A DNA stretch of 11,586 bases from Azovibrio restrictus. GTDB taxonomy: Bacteria; Pseudomonadota; Gammaproteobacteria; Burkholderiales; Rhodocyclaceae. The stretch lies in contig QKDJ01000304.1 in the NCBI GenBank assembly GCA_003252145.1, positions 1 through 11,586 on the forward strand, read 5' to 3'. A program made the position numbers and the translations under genes. The notes beneath the pieces are model-generated. The model was not told the origin of the DNA, did no database searches, and saw only the letters and a list, made by a program, of their open reading frames with translations. Position 1 is the stretch's first letter, and each line of letters begins with the position of its first letter. Below, piece by piece: positions 1 to 5,805 of the stretch.

Positions 1-70
1 TTTTTTCGGTTTACTAACGAACTCCGAAATCTCCTTGCTTAAGGGGGACATATTCATTATTAAAAGCCAT
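1..70 (-). CDS. 5' end of a leftward gene cut by the window edge; reading frame uncertain
   Basis: On the minus strand an ATG at 70 has a well-placed GGAG (78-81, 7-base spacing), but its frame gives only 18 residues (MAFNNEYVPLKQGDFGVR) and stops at 14-16. A second frame, with ATG at 57 or 51 (MNMSPLSKEISEFVSKPKK), stays open to the window edge but has no visible ribosome site. The two frames would join into MAFNNEYVPLSKEISEFVSK if one base were lost from the C run of the coding strand (plus-strand GGGGG at 43-47). So this is either a gene starting at the weaker ATG, a frameshifted gene or sequencing error, or a very short peptide. The product is not recognised. Confidence 0.4.
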
Positions 71-175
71 AGCGATACTCCTATATTTCAATCTTTAAAT
101 TGTGAATGCATATTCTGGCGTATCCAGCAGTCACGCTATTCGCCAAGATGAAAAACCATTGACTCAATTCGCGCC

Positions 176-202
176 AAAATAAAAGCCGCCCGAAGGCGGC
201 TT
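176..202 (-). terminator. Intrinsic terminator of the leftward envelope operon
   Basis: Read leftward, the sequence is AAGCCGCC, loop TTCG, GGCGGCTT, continuing into TTTTATTTT. The stem is a perfect 8 bp (183-190 with 195-202) closed by a stable TTCG tetraloop, and the U tract is at 176-184. It lies 24 bases past the stop codon of the last gene of the operon. It also separates that operon from the leftward gene at the window edge. Confidence 0.92.
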
Positions 203-226
203 GGCAGGAAATGCTTCTGCACTGGC

Positions 227-1045
227 TCAGCGGAAGATGATTACTTCTTCCTTGCTCTTTTCCCGCTCAATCACGGTTTCATGCACGGGATAATCCCCAT
301 TCAGGGCTGCCAACTGCTCTTCCAGCTGCTTGATCACGTCTTCCCCAAGGCTCTTGGAGACTTCGGAGACGACCTTGCCCCGGTTGAGCACCACCCGGCC
401 ACCACGGGAAGACAGGAGCTTCACGTCCTGGCCTTCGCCCATGGCGGAGAAGGAGGCCTTCACCTGATAGTTCTTGGTGCTGACGAGGCTGAATTCCCCC
501 ACCAGTTCCAGGCTCAGGGTATGGGACACCGTGTCCGTATGCTGGACGGGATTGGCTTCCTGACGGAATTCGATGCTGTTGATGGAGCCGAACAGCACGT
601 AATCCGCACCGGGATACATGCCCTGCTTGATGCGGGCAATCACGTCATAGAGCTTTTCCGAGTTCTTGGCCGTAAAGGGCTTGGCCTGGGTCAGGTTGAA
701 GTAACCGGACTTGAGCATTTCACCTTTGATATCCGCCGTGAATTTGCGCAATTCACCCCGCTCGATATAGGAGTAGGTACCCTCCTCATAAGAGAAGGAG
801 GACTCGGATTTGGCATTAACGGAACCGGAGGAACGACGGGAATAGCTGTAGTCGTTTTCCCGTTCGCTCTCACGACCGGAAGCCCGCAGGGAGGACTTTT
901 CCGAGGCCTTGATGGAGCGGAAATACTCCTGCACCCGCTCCTCGTAGGCCAGATCGGTCACCGCCACCTTGAGGGGACCGGCCGCCTGGGCCAGGGAGCT
1001 CCCCAGCAACAGGCCGGCCAACAGCACTTTCTTGAAGGTGCTCAT
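227..1045 (-). CDS. Secreted CsgG/LpoB-like envelope protein with a serine-rich insert
   Basis: This 272-residue protein is last in the leftward operon, 13 bases after the LpoB-like gene. Its ATG has a good GGAG 6 bases upstream. It begins with a Sec signal peptide, with AQA at residues 19-21 as the likely cleavage site and no lipobox cysteine. The mature start LKVAVTDLAYEERV, the segment PGADYVLFGSINSIEF (145-160), and a following block of alternating polar/hydrophobic strands resemble the CsgG/TolB-N-type fold also found in LpoB. That is a pattern judgement and not a firm family call. Residues 44-93 are low in complexity, with 16 serines plus many Tyr, Glu and Arg, and look like a disordered or surface loop. 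The C-terminus is a charged helix (VSKSLGEDVIKQLEEQL) and tail. It probably works in the periplasm or at the inner face of the outer membrane with the other operon products. Its function is unknown. Confidence 0.8.
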   Translation of the reverse strand: MSTFKKVLLAGLLLGSSLAQAAGPLKVAVTDLAYEERVQEYFRSIKASEKSSLRASGRESERENDYSYSRRSSGSVNAKSESSFSYEEGTYSYIERGELRKFTADIKGEMLKSGYFNLTQAKPFTAKNSEKLYDVIARIKQGMYPGADYVLFGSINSIEFRQEANPVQHTDTVSHTLSLELVGEFSLVSTKNYQVKASFSAMGEGQDVKLLSSRGGRVVLNRGKVVSEVSKSLGEDVIKQLEEQLAALNGDYPVHETVIEREKSKEEVIIFR

Positions 1046-1058
1046 GGTGTTCTCCAGC

Positions 1059-1667
1059 TTAACGCTTGGCAGACTTGCGGATTTCCTTCTCGTCGGACCA
1101 TTCCACGATGCCGCTTTCGATCTCGATCAGGCGCAGATTCATCTTGTAGTAGACGTCCTTCATGCTGGAATTCTTCTTGATGATGGAAGAGATGCTGCCA
1201 TCCAGACGGTACTTGGCCCCTTGCATGTTGCCCATCTTCACGGACTTGGACTTCTTGTAGAGACCGCTCTGGTTCTGACGGCTCAGCTCATCCACCTGGT
1301 TCTGCATGTCTTCACCTTCGATCACGTACTTGACGCCATTCTTTTGCAGCTGGGTCAGGATGGTGTCGGTGATCATGCGGGTGTCGAAGTACTCGCTGGT
1401 CTTGTTCTTCACGGGGGAAGCCATGAGCAGATGACGCTTCTTGATGGCGGTCTGGATTTCCGGAGTCTGCAGCAGGGACTGGGTCATCTTCTCGGCAATC
1501 ATCTGGATATCGGTGGAACCCAGATCAGTGGTCACGGTTTCCACTGCCTTGGAGTCACCGTAGGCAACGCTGCCGTCCCCGATGGCCGGGGAAGTGGTTT
1601 GGCAAGCGCCCAGGGAAAGGGCAAGCAGGGCGGGCAGCAGCAGACGGGTAGAGGTAATCTTGGTCAT
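1059..1667 (-). CDS. lpoB: LpoB-like outer-membrane lipoprotein (penicillin-binding protein activator family)
   Basis: This 202-residue lipoprotein has the lipobox LSLGAC with lipidated Cys22. After a ~30-residue linker the globular domain carries LpoB hallmarks: LMASPVKNKTSEYFDTRMIT (81-100), GAKYRLDGSISSI (150-162) and YYKMNLRLIEIESGIVEWSD (173-192), followed by EKEIRK. In enterobacteria LpoB is anchored in the outer membrane, reaches through the peptidoglycan and stimulates the synthase PBP1b; it has a TolB-N/CsgG-like fold. The linker here is shorter than in E. coli LpoB. The ATG is preceded by GGAG with a 7-base spacing. The upstream neighbour is a YcfL-like gene, as in E. coli, which supports the family call. 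Whether it activates a PBP in this organism is not shown, so the symbol marks family and not proven function. Confidence 0.87.
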   Translation of the reverse strand: MTKITSTRLLLPALLALSLGACQTTSPAIGDGSVAYGDSKAVETVTTDLGSTDIQMIAEKMTQSLLQTPEIQTAIKKRHLLMASPVKNKTSEYFDTRMITDTILTQLQKNGVKYVIEGEDMQNQVDELSRQNQSGLYKKSKSVKMGNMQGAKYRLDGSISSIIKKNSSMKDVYYKMNLRLIEIESGIVEWSDEKEIRKSAKR

Positions 1668-1694
1668 GAAAAATCTCCGGTAAGAATTCAGGGG

Positions 1695-2129
1695 TTATTG
1701 ATTCAGGTTTTTGGCCGGGTGGTCACTACCACCGGACAAGGGGGCACCGTCATTCTTGGCGGCCTGGAGTTCGAGACGAAAATCCGTGGCCTTGAAGCTG
1801 GGGGAAACGGCATTGATCATCTTCTTTTGCAGGCCATAGACCACTTCAGGCTTCCAGGGCTCTTCTTCCCAGACGGTGAAACCGTCATCGTCCAGCCAGC
1901 GGAAGCGATAGAACAGCTGTTGGTTGTCGCTGCTGCTGTTGCTGATGGTGACCTGGATGCGCAGCAGGCCATCACGCTTCACAGCGCGCATGTCGCTCAC
2001 CTTCAGATAGGTCATCTTCCCCAGCTCTTCCACCTTGCTGGCGATGGACCCACCTTCGGCTGCCTGCAGAGAAGCAGCCCCGCCCAGCAGGGTGGCGCTC
2101 AAAAGAAAGGTCAAGGCACGTTGTTTCAT
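1695..2129 (-). CDS. ycfL: YcfL-like (DUF1425) periplasmic protein
   Basis: The 144-residue product has an N-terminal signal peptide (MKQRALTFLLSATLLGGAAS, cleavage probably near LQA 21-23). Its core, residues 52-120, has the YcfL/DUF1425 signature: LRIQVTISNSSS, YRFRWLDDDGF (74-84), WEEEPW, then FRLEL. The E. coli relative is a lipoprotein; this one has no lipobox cysteine and so is probably soluble in the periplasm. I chose the ATG at 2129 and not the one at 2141, because ATGGAGTCCTCCATG places a GGAG exactly 6 bases before the inner ATG, while the outer ATG has no ribosome site. The start is 17 bases past the COG3014 gene's stop codon, so translation is likely coupled. The function of the family is not established. 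Confidence 0.82.
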   Translation of the reverse strand: MKQRALTFLLSATLLGGAASLQAAEGGSIASKVEELGKMTYLKVSDMRAVKRDGLLRIQVTISNSSSDNQQLFYRFRWLDDDGFTVWEEEPWKPEVVYGLQKKMINAVSPSFKATDFRLELQAAKNDGAPLSGGSDHPAKNLNQ

Positions 2130-2146
2130 GGAGGACTCCATTTGAG

Positions 2147-3658
2147 TTATTGAGCCTGCCGACTCTTACTCTTGCTCTTACGCTTGGCAGGCTTTACGGG
2201 TTCGTCGGTAAACATGCTGGCCCAGGCTTCCACATGAGGCTGGCCCACGTAAACAGCACCGCCGGTCAGCCGGATTGGGATGATGGTCACTCGGTTGCCG
2301 ATGGTCACCTCTGTCTTATATACGCCAGCCCCCGTTTCAAATTCAAGGGGTACGGTGCCCCGAGGCAGGATAGCCCGGGCAACGGCCAGACGTTCAGGCA
2401 GGGTCCGCCAGGCCCGCTCATCGGCCTGTTCAGTCGCCACGGTCGCCACAGCAGCAATCAAACCGGCCACCGCGCCGCCCTGCTTCTGGGCCTGATATTG
2501 GACGGCGGACTTCGCCACGGCACGCACCACGGTACGCCCGATGATCCCCGGCAACTGATCCTTCAACAAACGACGGGCCATGGTATCCACATTGACCAGG
2601 GTTTCCACGCGCAAATCCTTGCCCCCGGCCTTGAGGCTGGCGGGCATGAAGCTCTTGCCTTCAGACTTGATGACGGGGAAAGAAAGAGGCGTAGCAACCC
2701 AGCGGCCGCTGACCGGAATGGGTAGAGGCACGGTAACGGATTTCCAGGCCGGGGCAAAACCGGTTTCCACCACAAACAGCACGTCGGTTTCATTGGGACC
2801 CGCCCGGTTGCGCCCCACCTTGTCCACCTTCTCTTTGATCAGTTGGCTGTTTGGCTGCAGGGCCAAGGCATTGCGATAACCGGGCTCGGCCAGGGAATAC
2901 TCTCCGGTCACTTCAAAGAAGTAGCCCGCCAGATAGTGGGCAAAGGCGTTCTGGAAACCGTTCTTGAGATGGCGCACCTCAGGGGTGTCCAGTTCAGCCA
3001 GGGGATAGCCCTTGGCGGCCAGATCGTCCGTATTGGTGGTGACCCCCTGCTTTTCCTGCTCTTCCTTGACCTTGTCGTACTCCTTCTCCCGGAAGCTTTC
3101 GATCAGCTTTTCCCGTTCGTAGGTCTTCTTCATCTCGATCCGGGCCAGATCGAAGTCACCGGTCAGGATGTGATCCAGGGTCAGCTTGGCAGAAAGGAAA
3201 ACCTTCTCGTAGTCCTGGCCGTCATAGCGGCGCACTCGGTCGCTGACCAGGAAGGAGCCGATGTCGCCGATGACCTTGGTGGGATTGGCACGGTATTCAT
3301 CTTCCCAGGTACGCACAATCTCGTCGGCCATCAACCAGCTATCCCGACTCTGGGTGTAATCCTTCTTCAGGCAAAGCAACTCACCCTTTTCGAAGTAATA
3401 CAGGATGTCCTTGCCATTGACGGAATCCAGCACCGACTGTTCCTTGGGCTTGCCGTCCTTGGTCTGACTACCGTCCGTGGAAAACAGGGTTTTGTTGTTC
3501 TTTTCCAGCAGTGCCACGGCCTGATCCAGTTTTCCCTGGCGGACCTGATTGACGGTTTCCTTCATCTCGGCATCGTAGCTACGGAAGGGATTACCGGCAC
3601 AGCCGGCCAGAAGTAGGGTCCCGGACAGGGCCAGGATCAAGGAATTAGGAAAGCGCAT
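2147..3658 (-). CDS. COG3014-type outer-membrane lipoprotein, first gene of the envelope operon
   Basis: The 503-residue product starts at the ATG at 3658, which gives a proper lipoprotein signal, MRFPNSLILALSGTLLLAGC (Cys20). The frame is open 51 codons further upstream, but that part has no signal character and covers the promoter. Residues 36-110 and 160-275 are helical and TPR-like (QGKLDQAVALLEKN; AGYFFEVTGEYSLAEPGYRNALALQPN). After 290 comes a beta-rich part (ETDVLFVVETGFAPAWK), then a Gly/Ala-rich helix near 394-410 and the segment QADERAWRTLPERL (411-424), which I associate with the COG3014 family. The C-terminus is a basic, low-complexity tail (KPAKRKSKSKSR). It is probably anchored in the outer membrane facing the periplasm. 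The TPR-like part suggests a scaffold, but the function is unknown. It leads the operon that includes the YcfL- and LpoB-like genes. Confidence 0.8.
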   Translation of the reverse strand: MRFPNSLILALSGTLLLAGCAGNPFRSYDAEMKETVNQVRQGKLDQAVALLEKNNKTLFSTDGSQTKDGKPKEQSVLDSVNGKDILYYFEKGELLCLKKDYTQSRDSWLMADEIVRTWEDEYRANPTKVIGDIGSFLVSDRVRRYDGQDYEKVFLSAKLTLDHILTGDFDLARIEMKKTYEREKLIESFREKEYDKVKEEQEKQGVTTNTDDLAAKGYPLAELDTPEVRHLKNGFQNAFAHYLAGYFFEVTGEYSLAEPGYRNALALQPNSQLIKEKVDKVGRNRAGPNETDVLFVVETGFAPAWKSVTVPLPIPVSGRWVATPLSFPVIKSEGKSFMPASLKAGGKDLRVETLVNVDTMARRLLKDQLPGIIGRTVVRAVAKSAVQYQAQKQGGAVAGLIAAVATVATEQADERAWRTLPERLAVARAILPRGTVPLEFETGAGVYKTEVTIGNRVTIIPIRLTGGAVYVGQPHVEAWASMFTDEPVKPAKRKSKSKSRQAQ

Positions 3659-3688
3659 ATTCCTCTTCAGTCGGTCAAAAATATGCGA

Positions 3689-3717
3689 ATCATGTATGAG
3701 CCCAAGGGGTTTGTCCA
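3689..3717 (-). promoter_or_regulatory. Candidate sigma-70 promoter of the leftward envelope operon
   Basis: Read leftward: TGGACA (3712-3717; five of six matches to TTGACA), a 17-base spacer, then CATGAT (3689-3694; four of six matches to TATAAT). Transcription would begin about 25 bases before the ATG at 3658, leaving room for the AGAGG ribosome site. The placement is good but the -10 is weak, so this is an inference. Confidence 0.4.
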
Positions 3718-3822
3718 TATGAAAGGCACCACTGCCGCAATTGCGCAACACGCCTGTCATGTGCACCGCAGCATTTTGTTGGTGGCATAATCCGCCCGTT
3801 CTGAATCCCAACGGAGAATCCT

Positions 3823-4251
3823 ATGTTCTGTTCCAATTGCGGGGCCACCCTCGAAGAAAACACGGCCTTCTGCGGCACATGCGGCACCAAGGTCGGCTCC
3901 AATGCCCCTGCCACTTCCACCGCGACAGACAGTCAGGATAGCGACAAGCTGTTTGCCATACTGGTGCACCTGGGCGGCATTTTCTTCGGTTTCATTCCCG
4001 CCCTGATCATCTATCTGATGAAGAAGGACAGCCCGGGCTGGATGCTGGACAACGCCAAGGAAGCCCTGAACTGGCAGATCACCCTGCTCCTCGGTTATGT
4101 GGTGGGATTCCTGCTCACCTTCATCATCATTGGCATTTTCCTGATTTGGGCCCTGGTCATTGCTAATCTGGTCCTGTGCATCATTGGCGCCATCAAGGCT
4201 GCCGACAAGGGGGTTTATCGCTACCCCTTCGCCCTGCATCTGGTCAAGTAA
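3823..4251 (+). CDS. Zinc-ribbon membrane protein with a DUF4870 (Tic20-like) domain
   Basis: The 142-residue product opens with a zinc ribbon made of two CxxC knuckles (Cys3/Cys6 and Cys17/Cys20: CSNC and CGTC). A Ser/Thr/Ala/Asp-rich linker (28-40) follows. The membrane part fits DUF4870: FAILVHLGGIFFGFIPALIIYL (44-65), NAKEALNWQITLL (77-89), and two more hydrophobic helices to about residue 124. The ribosome site is GGAG at 3813-3816, six bases before the ATG. The gene is divergent from the leftward operon and 51 bases upstream of pgpA. The function of such ribbon-plus-DUF4870 proteins is not established; the ribbon presumably binds one Zn and faces the cytoplasm. Confidence 0.85.
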   Translation: MFCSNCGATLEENTAFCGTCGTKVGSNAPATSTATDSQDSDKLFAILVHLGGIFFGFIPALIIYLMKKDSPGWMLDNAKEALNWQITLLLGYVVGFLLTFIIIGIFLIWALVIANLVLCIIGAIKAADKGVYRYPFALHLVK

Positions 4252-4302
4252 CACCCTGACGGCAGGAAGGCGGAAATGCCTGGGCTTTTGTAGAATGCCC
4301 CC

Positions 4303-4788
4303 ATGAACCATCCGCCTTCCCTGCGTTTCCTTCTGGCCCACCCGGCCCATTTCATGGCCCTGGGTTGCGGCAGCGGCCTCTCCATGTGGGCTCCCGGCAC
4401 CGTGGGCACCCTGTTCGCCTGGCTCACCTTTGTCCTGCTGCGCCCCCACCTGAGCGACGACCTCTTCCTGGTCTTCCTGGCCTTGTCTTTCGTCGTTGGG
4501 GTCGCTGCGATCCACAAGACCGGCAAGGCATTGGGTGTCGTGGATCACGGCAGCATCGTCTGGGACGAAATCGTGCCCTTCTGGTTCGTGCTGCTGCTCA
4601 CTCCCACCGGGCTCTGGTGGCAACTGGCCGCCTTCGTCCTGTTTCGCCTCTTCGACATCACCAAACCTCAGCCCGCCCGTTGGTTCGACCAGCACATGAA
4701 AAATGGCCTGGGCGTGATGATGGATGACGTGATCGCCGCCTTCTACGCCCTGCTGGGCATCGCCTTGCTGAAATGGCTGCTGGCATGA
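4303..4788 (+). CDS. pgpA: Phosphatidylglycerophosphatase A
   Basis: The inner-membrane enzyme removes phosphate from phosphatidylglycerol phosphate to give phosphatidylglycerol. The 161-residue length is normal for the family. Visible family motifs are GCGSGLSMWAPGTVGT (21-36), the acidic pair WDE (87-89), FRLFDITKPQPARWFD (114-129), and GLGVMMDD (135-142), whose aspartates are expected to bind the catalytic metal. Three or four hydrophobic segments account for membrane anchoring. The ATG has no clear Shine-Dalgarno sequence. The gene overlaps pncC by four bases (ATGA), so the two are translationally coupled. The usual proteobacterial upstream partner, thiL, is not the neighbour here; a DUF4870 gene takes its place. 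Confidence 0.95.
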   Translation: MNHPPSLRFLLAHPAHFMALGCGSGLSMWAPGTVGTLFAWLTFVLLRPHLSDDLFLVFLALSFVVGVAAIHKTGKALGVVDHGSIVWDEIVPFWFVLLLTPTGLWWQLAAFVLFRLFDITKPQPARWFDQHMKNGLGVMMDDVIAAFYALLGIALLKWLLA

Positions 4789-5282
4789 GCCAGGCCGAAC
4801 TGGAGACTCTGGCCGCCCAGGTCGGTGAAGCCCTGCTGGCTCGCGGAGAAATGCTGGCCACGGCAGAATCCTGTACGGGTGGCTGGGTAGCCCAGTGCCT
4901 CACTGCCATCGCAGGCTCCTCGGCCTGGTTCGAGCGGGGTTTTGTGACCTATTCCAATCACGCCAAGATGGACATGCTGGACGTCCCGAAAATGGTCCTG
5001 GAAAAACACGGGGCGGTATCCGAACCCACGGCCCGTGCCATGGCCCAGGGCGCCGTCAGCCATAGTCGAGCCCACTGGAGCCTGGCTATTACCGGCATCG
5101 CCGGGCCCACTGGCGGCTCAAGGGAAAAACCCGTGGGGCTGGTCTGTTTTGCCTGGGCCAGGCTCGATGGGGGCTGCCAGGCGGAAAGCTTGCAGTTTCC
5201 GGGAGACCGACAGGCCGTACGCGAGGCCTCCGTCGCCCATGCCCTTAGAGGACTGCTGGAACGCCTGCTCATTAGCGGCTAA
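4785..5282 (+). CDS. pncC: Nicotinamide-nucleotide amidohydrolase PncC (CinA C-terminal domain family)
   Basis: The enzyme deamidates nicotinamide mononucleotide to nicotinate mononucleotide in cytosolic pyridine-nucleotide recycling. The 165-residue protein consists of the CinA amidase domain alone, without the N-terminal molybdopterin-binding-like half of full-length CinA. Diagnostic segments are ATAESCTGGW (25-34, with the expected catalytic Ser29), GFVTYSNHAK (52-61), GAVSEPTARAMA (76-87), AITGIAGPTGGS (101-112), EKPVGLV and FPGDRQAVR. An in-frame ATG at 4773 would add four residues, but I chose 4785 because it makes the usual ATGA overlap with the pgpA stop. It is followed by the long signal-rich gap before the ABC operon. 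Confidence 0.94.
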   Translation: MSQAELETLAAQVGEALLARGEMLATAESCTGGWVAQCLTAIAGSSAWFERGFVTYSNHAKMDMLDVPKMVLEKHGAVSEPTARAMAQGAVSHSRAHWSLAITGIAGPTGGSREKPVGLVCFAWARLDGGCQAESLQFPGDRQAVREASVAHALRGLLERLLISG

Positions 5283-5284
5283 AT

Positions 5285-5411
5285 AAGCCCAAAAGTAGTT
5301 AAATTCCATATCCAGACGCCCTCGGTGCGGGGAAACGCAGCACCAATCTCTCCTCAATAGGCGCCTTCAGCCTATTCGTTTACCTCGCTGTTTTGCATTG
5401 GGCTTCTGCAA
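5285..5411 (+). other. Nested inverted repeats after pncC: possible structured RNA or weak terminator
   Basis: AAGCCCAA (5285-5292) pairs perfectly with TTGGGCTT (5398-5405). Between them lie two hairpins: GGTGC/GCACC (5324-5328 with 5340-5344, 11-base loop) and AATAGGC/GCCTATT (5356-5362 with 5370-5376, 7-base loop). A third small hairpin, TTGCA/TGCAA (5393-5397 with 5407-5411), places the TTGGGCTT strand in its loop, so the long-range pairing could be a pseudoknot or an alternative fold. No proper U tract follows, so a simple intrinsic terminator is unlikely. It may be the 3' UTR of pgpA-pncC or the leader of an unrecognised RNA. Biological meaning is inferred. Confidence 0.35.
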
Positions 5412-5496
5412 GCTCACCCCTTACCATCCCGGCCTTCGCCCGCAGCGCCTCCCCAAGCCCCCAGCGCGACCAGATCGAGAGTTTTTAACTGCAAAA

Positions 5497-5578
5497 CTTG
5501 ACGACAAACTTGTACACAAGATGCACAAGATTAGGGCGCGCGACCCAAACAAGTGCAAGTAACCACTTGATAAACAAG
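5497..5578. promoter_or_regulatory. Operator cluster with GntR/FadR-type near-palindrome CTTGTACACAAG
   Basis: Eight CTTG or CAAG half-sites lie within 82 bases: CTTG at 5497, 5509 and 5566; CAAG at 5517, 5526, 5550, 5556 and 5575. Random sequence would give fewer than one. The best-formed pair, CTTGT-AC-ACAAG (5509-5520), has perfect 5-bp arms and fits the TNGT-N-ACNA pattern of operators bound by FadR/FCD-type GntR regulators. Such a regulator is encoded at the end of the downstream operon. A second pair is CTTG-N5-CAAG (5566-5578), and CAAGTG (5550-5555) mirrors CACTTG (5564-5569). Binding is inferred. Confidence 0.55.
5560..5572 (-). promoter_or_regulatory. IHF-like binding site
   Basis: TAACCACTTGATA matches the reverse form of the IHF consensus WATCAANNNNTTR at every defined position and sits in an AT-rich stretch. 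IHF often bends DNA at sigma-54 promoters, but this site is about 210 bases upstream of the predicted start, farther than usual. It also overlaps a CTTG half-site, so the match may be incidental. Confidence 0.3.
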
Positions 5579-5667
5579 GTTTAATTAACCAACGGTCATG
5601 CGTATTTTTATCTTTTTGTCGGGGGGATTGTTTTTCTGAAAATCTAATCTGGCCCGCTTCCAGAAAA

Positions 5668-5686
5668 CAATGTTCACACCAATGTT
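5668..5686 (+). repeat. Direct repeat CAATGTT, 12-base period
   Basis: CAATGTT occurs at 5668-5674 and again at 5680-5686, about one helical turn apart, in an AT-rich context. It lies roughly 100-115 bases before the predicted sigma-54 start, where enhancer-binding activators commonly bind. No specific regulator can be assigned from the motif. Confidence 0.3.
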
Positions 5687-5756
5687 TTTCTCACATCGCA
5701 TTCCCTAAACTGAAGTTTCGCCACCACTTCGGCAAAGAGAAAGACCAGCGCCAGGC

Positions 5757-5773
5757 TTGGCATGCATGCTGCT
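5757..5773 (+). promoter_or_regulatory. Sigma-54 (RpoN) type -24/-12 promoter of the ABC-amidase operon
   Basis: TTGGCATGCATGCTGCT keeps the invariant GG (5759-5760) and GC (5771-5772) with exactly ten bases between them, and the TTGGCA block is intact. Against YTGGCACGRNNNTTGCW there are three mismatches (C to T, R to C, first T of TTGC to C). Transcription would start near 5784, leaving a 22-base leader that holds the ribosome site GGGAG before the ATG at 5806. No better sigma-70 promoter is evident close by. The site implies need for an enhancer-binding activator. Confidence 0.55.
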
Positions 5774-5805
5774 GAATAGGGCTACCCAACAAGCGGGAGC
5801 TTCTA

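Larger units (their letters stand above)
5283..5805. other. Gene-free 520-base regulatory interval
   Basis: No convincing coding frame occurs here on either strand. The left part (5285-5411) holds nested inverted repeats. A GC-rich pyrimidine stretch without obvious structure follows (5412-5480). The part from 5481 to about 5700 is clearly AT-richer and contains the CTTG/CAAG half-site cluster, an IHF-like site and a direct repeat. The last 50 bases carry the sigma-54-type promoter and the ribosome site GGGAG (5795-5799) for the ABC ATPase gene. I see no tRNA, no known riboswitch core and no mobile-element ends. Confidence 0.75.

Noticed and set aside
158..168. ATTGACTCAAT palindrome near the terminator
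   Set aside because: A single 11-base palindrome with a central unpaired base, in AT-rich DNA and without a partner site or suitable promoter, is not enough to call an operator.
281..1180. Long rightward open frame opposite the CsgG/LpoB-like gene
   Set aside because: It is antisense to a gene with a signal peptide, ribosome site and operon context, and its His/Gly/Leu-rich translation has no domain character.
969..2153. 394-residue rightward open frame opposite the LpoB- and YcfL-like genes
   Set aside because: It spans two well-supported leftward genes and their intergenic gap. The translation is a Leu/Gly/His-rich shadow without a ribosome site.
3659..3811. N-terminal extension of the COG3014-type protein to 3811
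   Set aside because: It would bury the lipoprotein signal peptide starting at 3658 and cover the likely promoter.
3757..4695. 312-residue leftward open frame across the DUF4870 and pgpA genes
   Set aside because: It covers parts of two recognised genes and their spacer on the other strand. Its Gln/Glu/Gly-rich translation is typical of an antisense shadow.
5283..5805. Guanidine (ykkC-type), cobalamin or c-di-GMP riboswitch in the leader of the ABC operon
   Set aside because: The conserved cores of these classes were looked for by eye and are absent. The GGTGC/GCACC hairpin alone is not enough.
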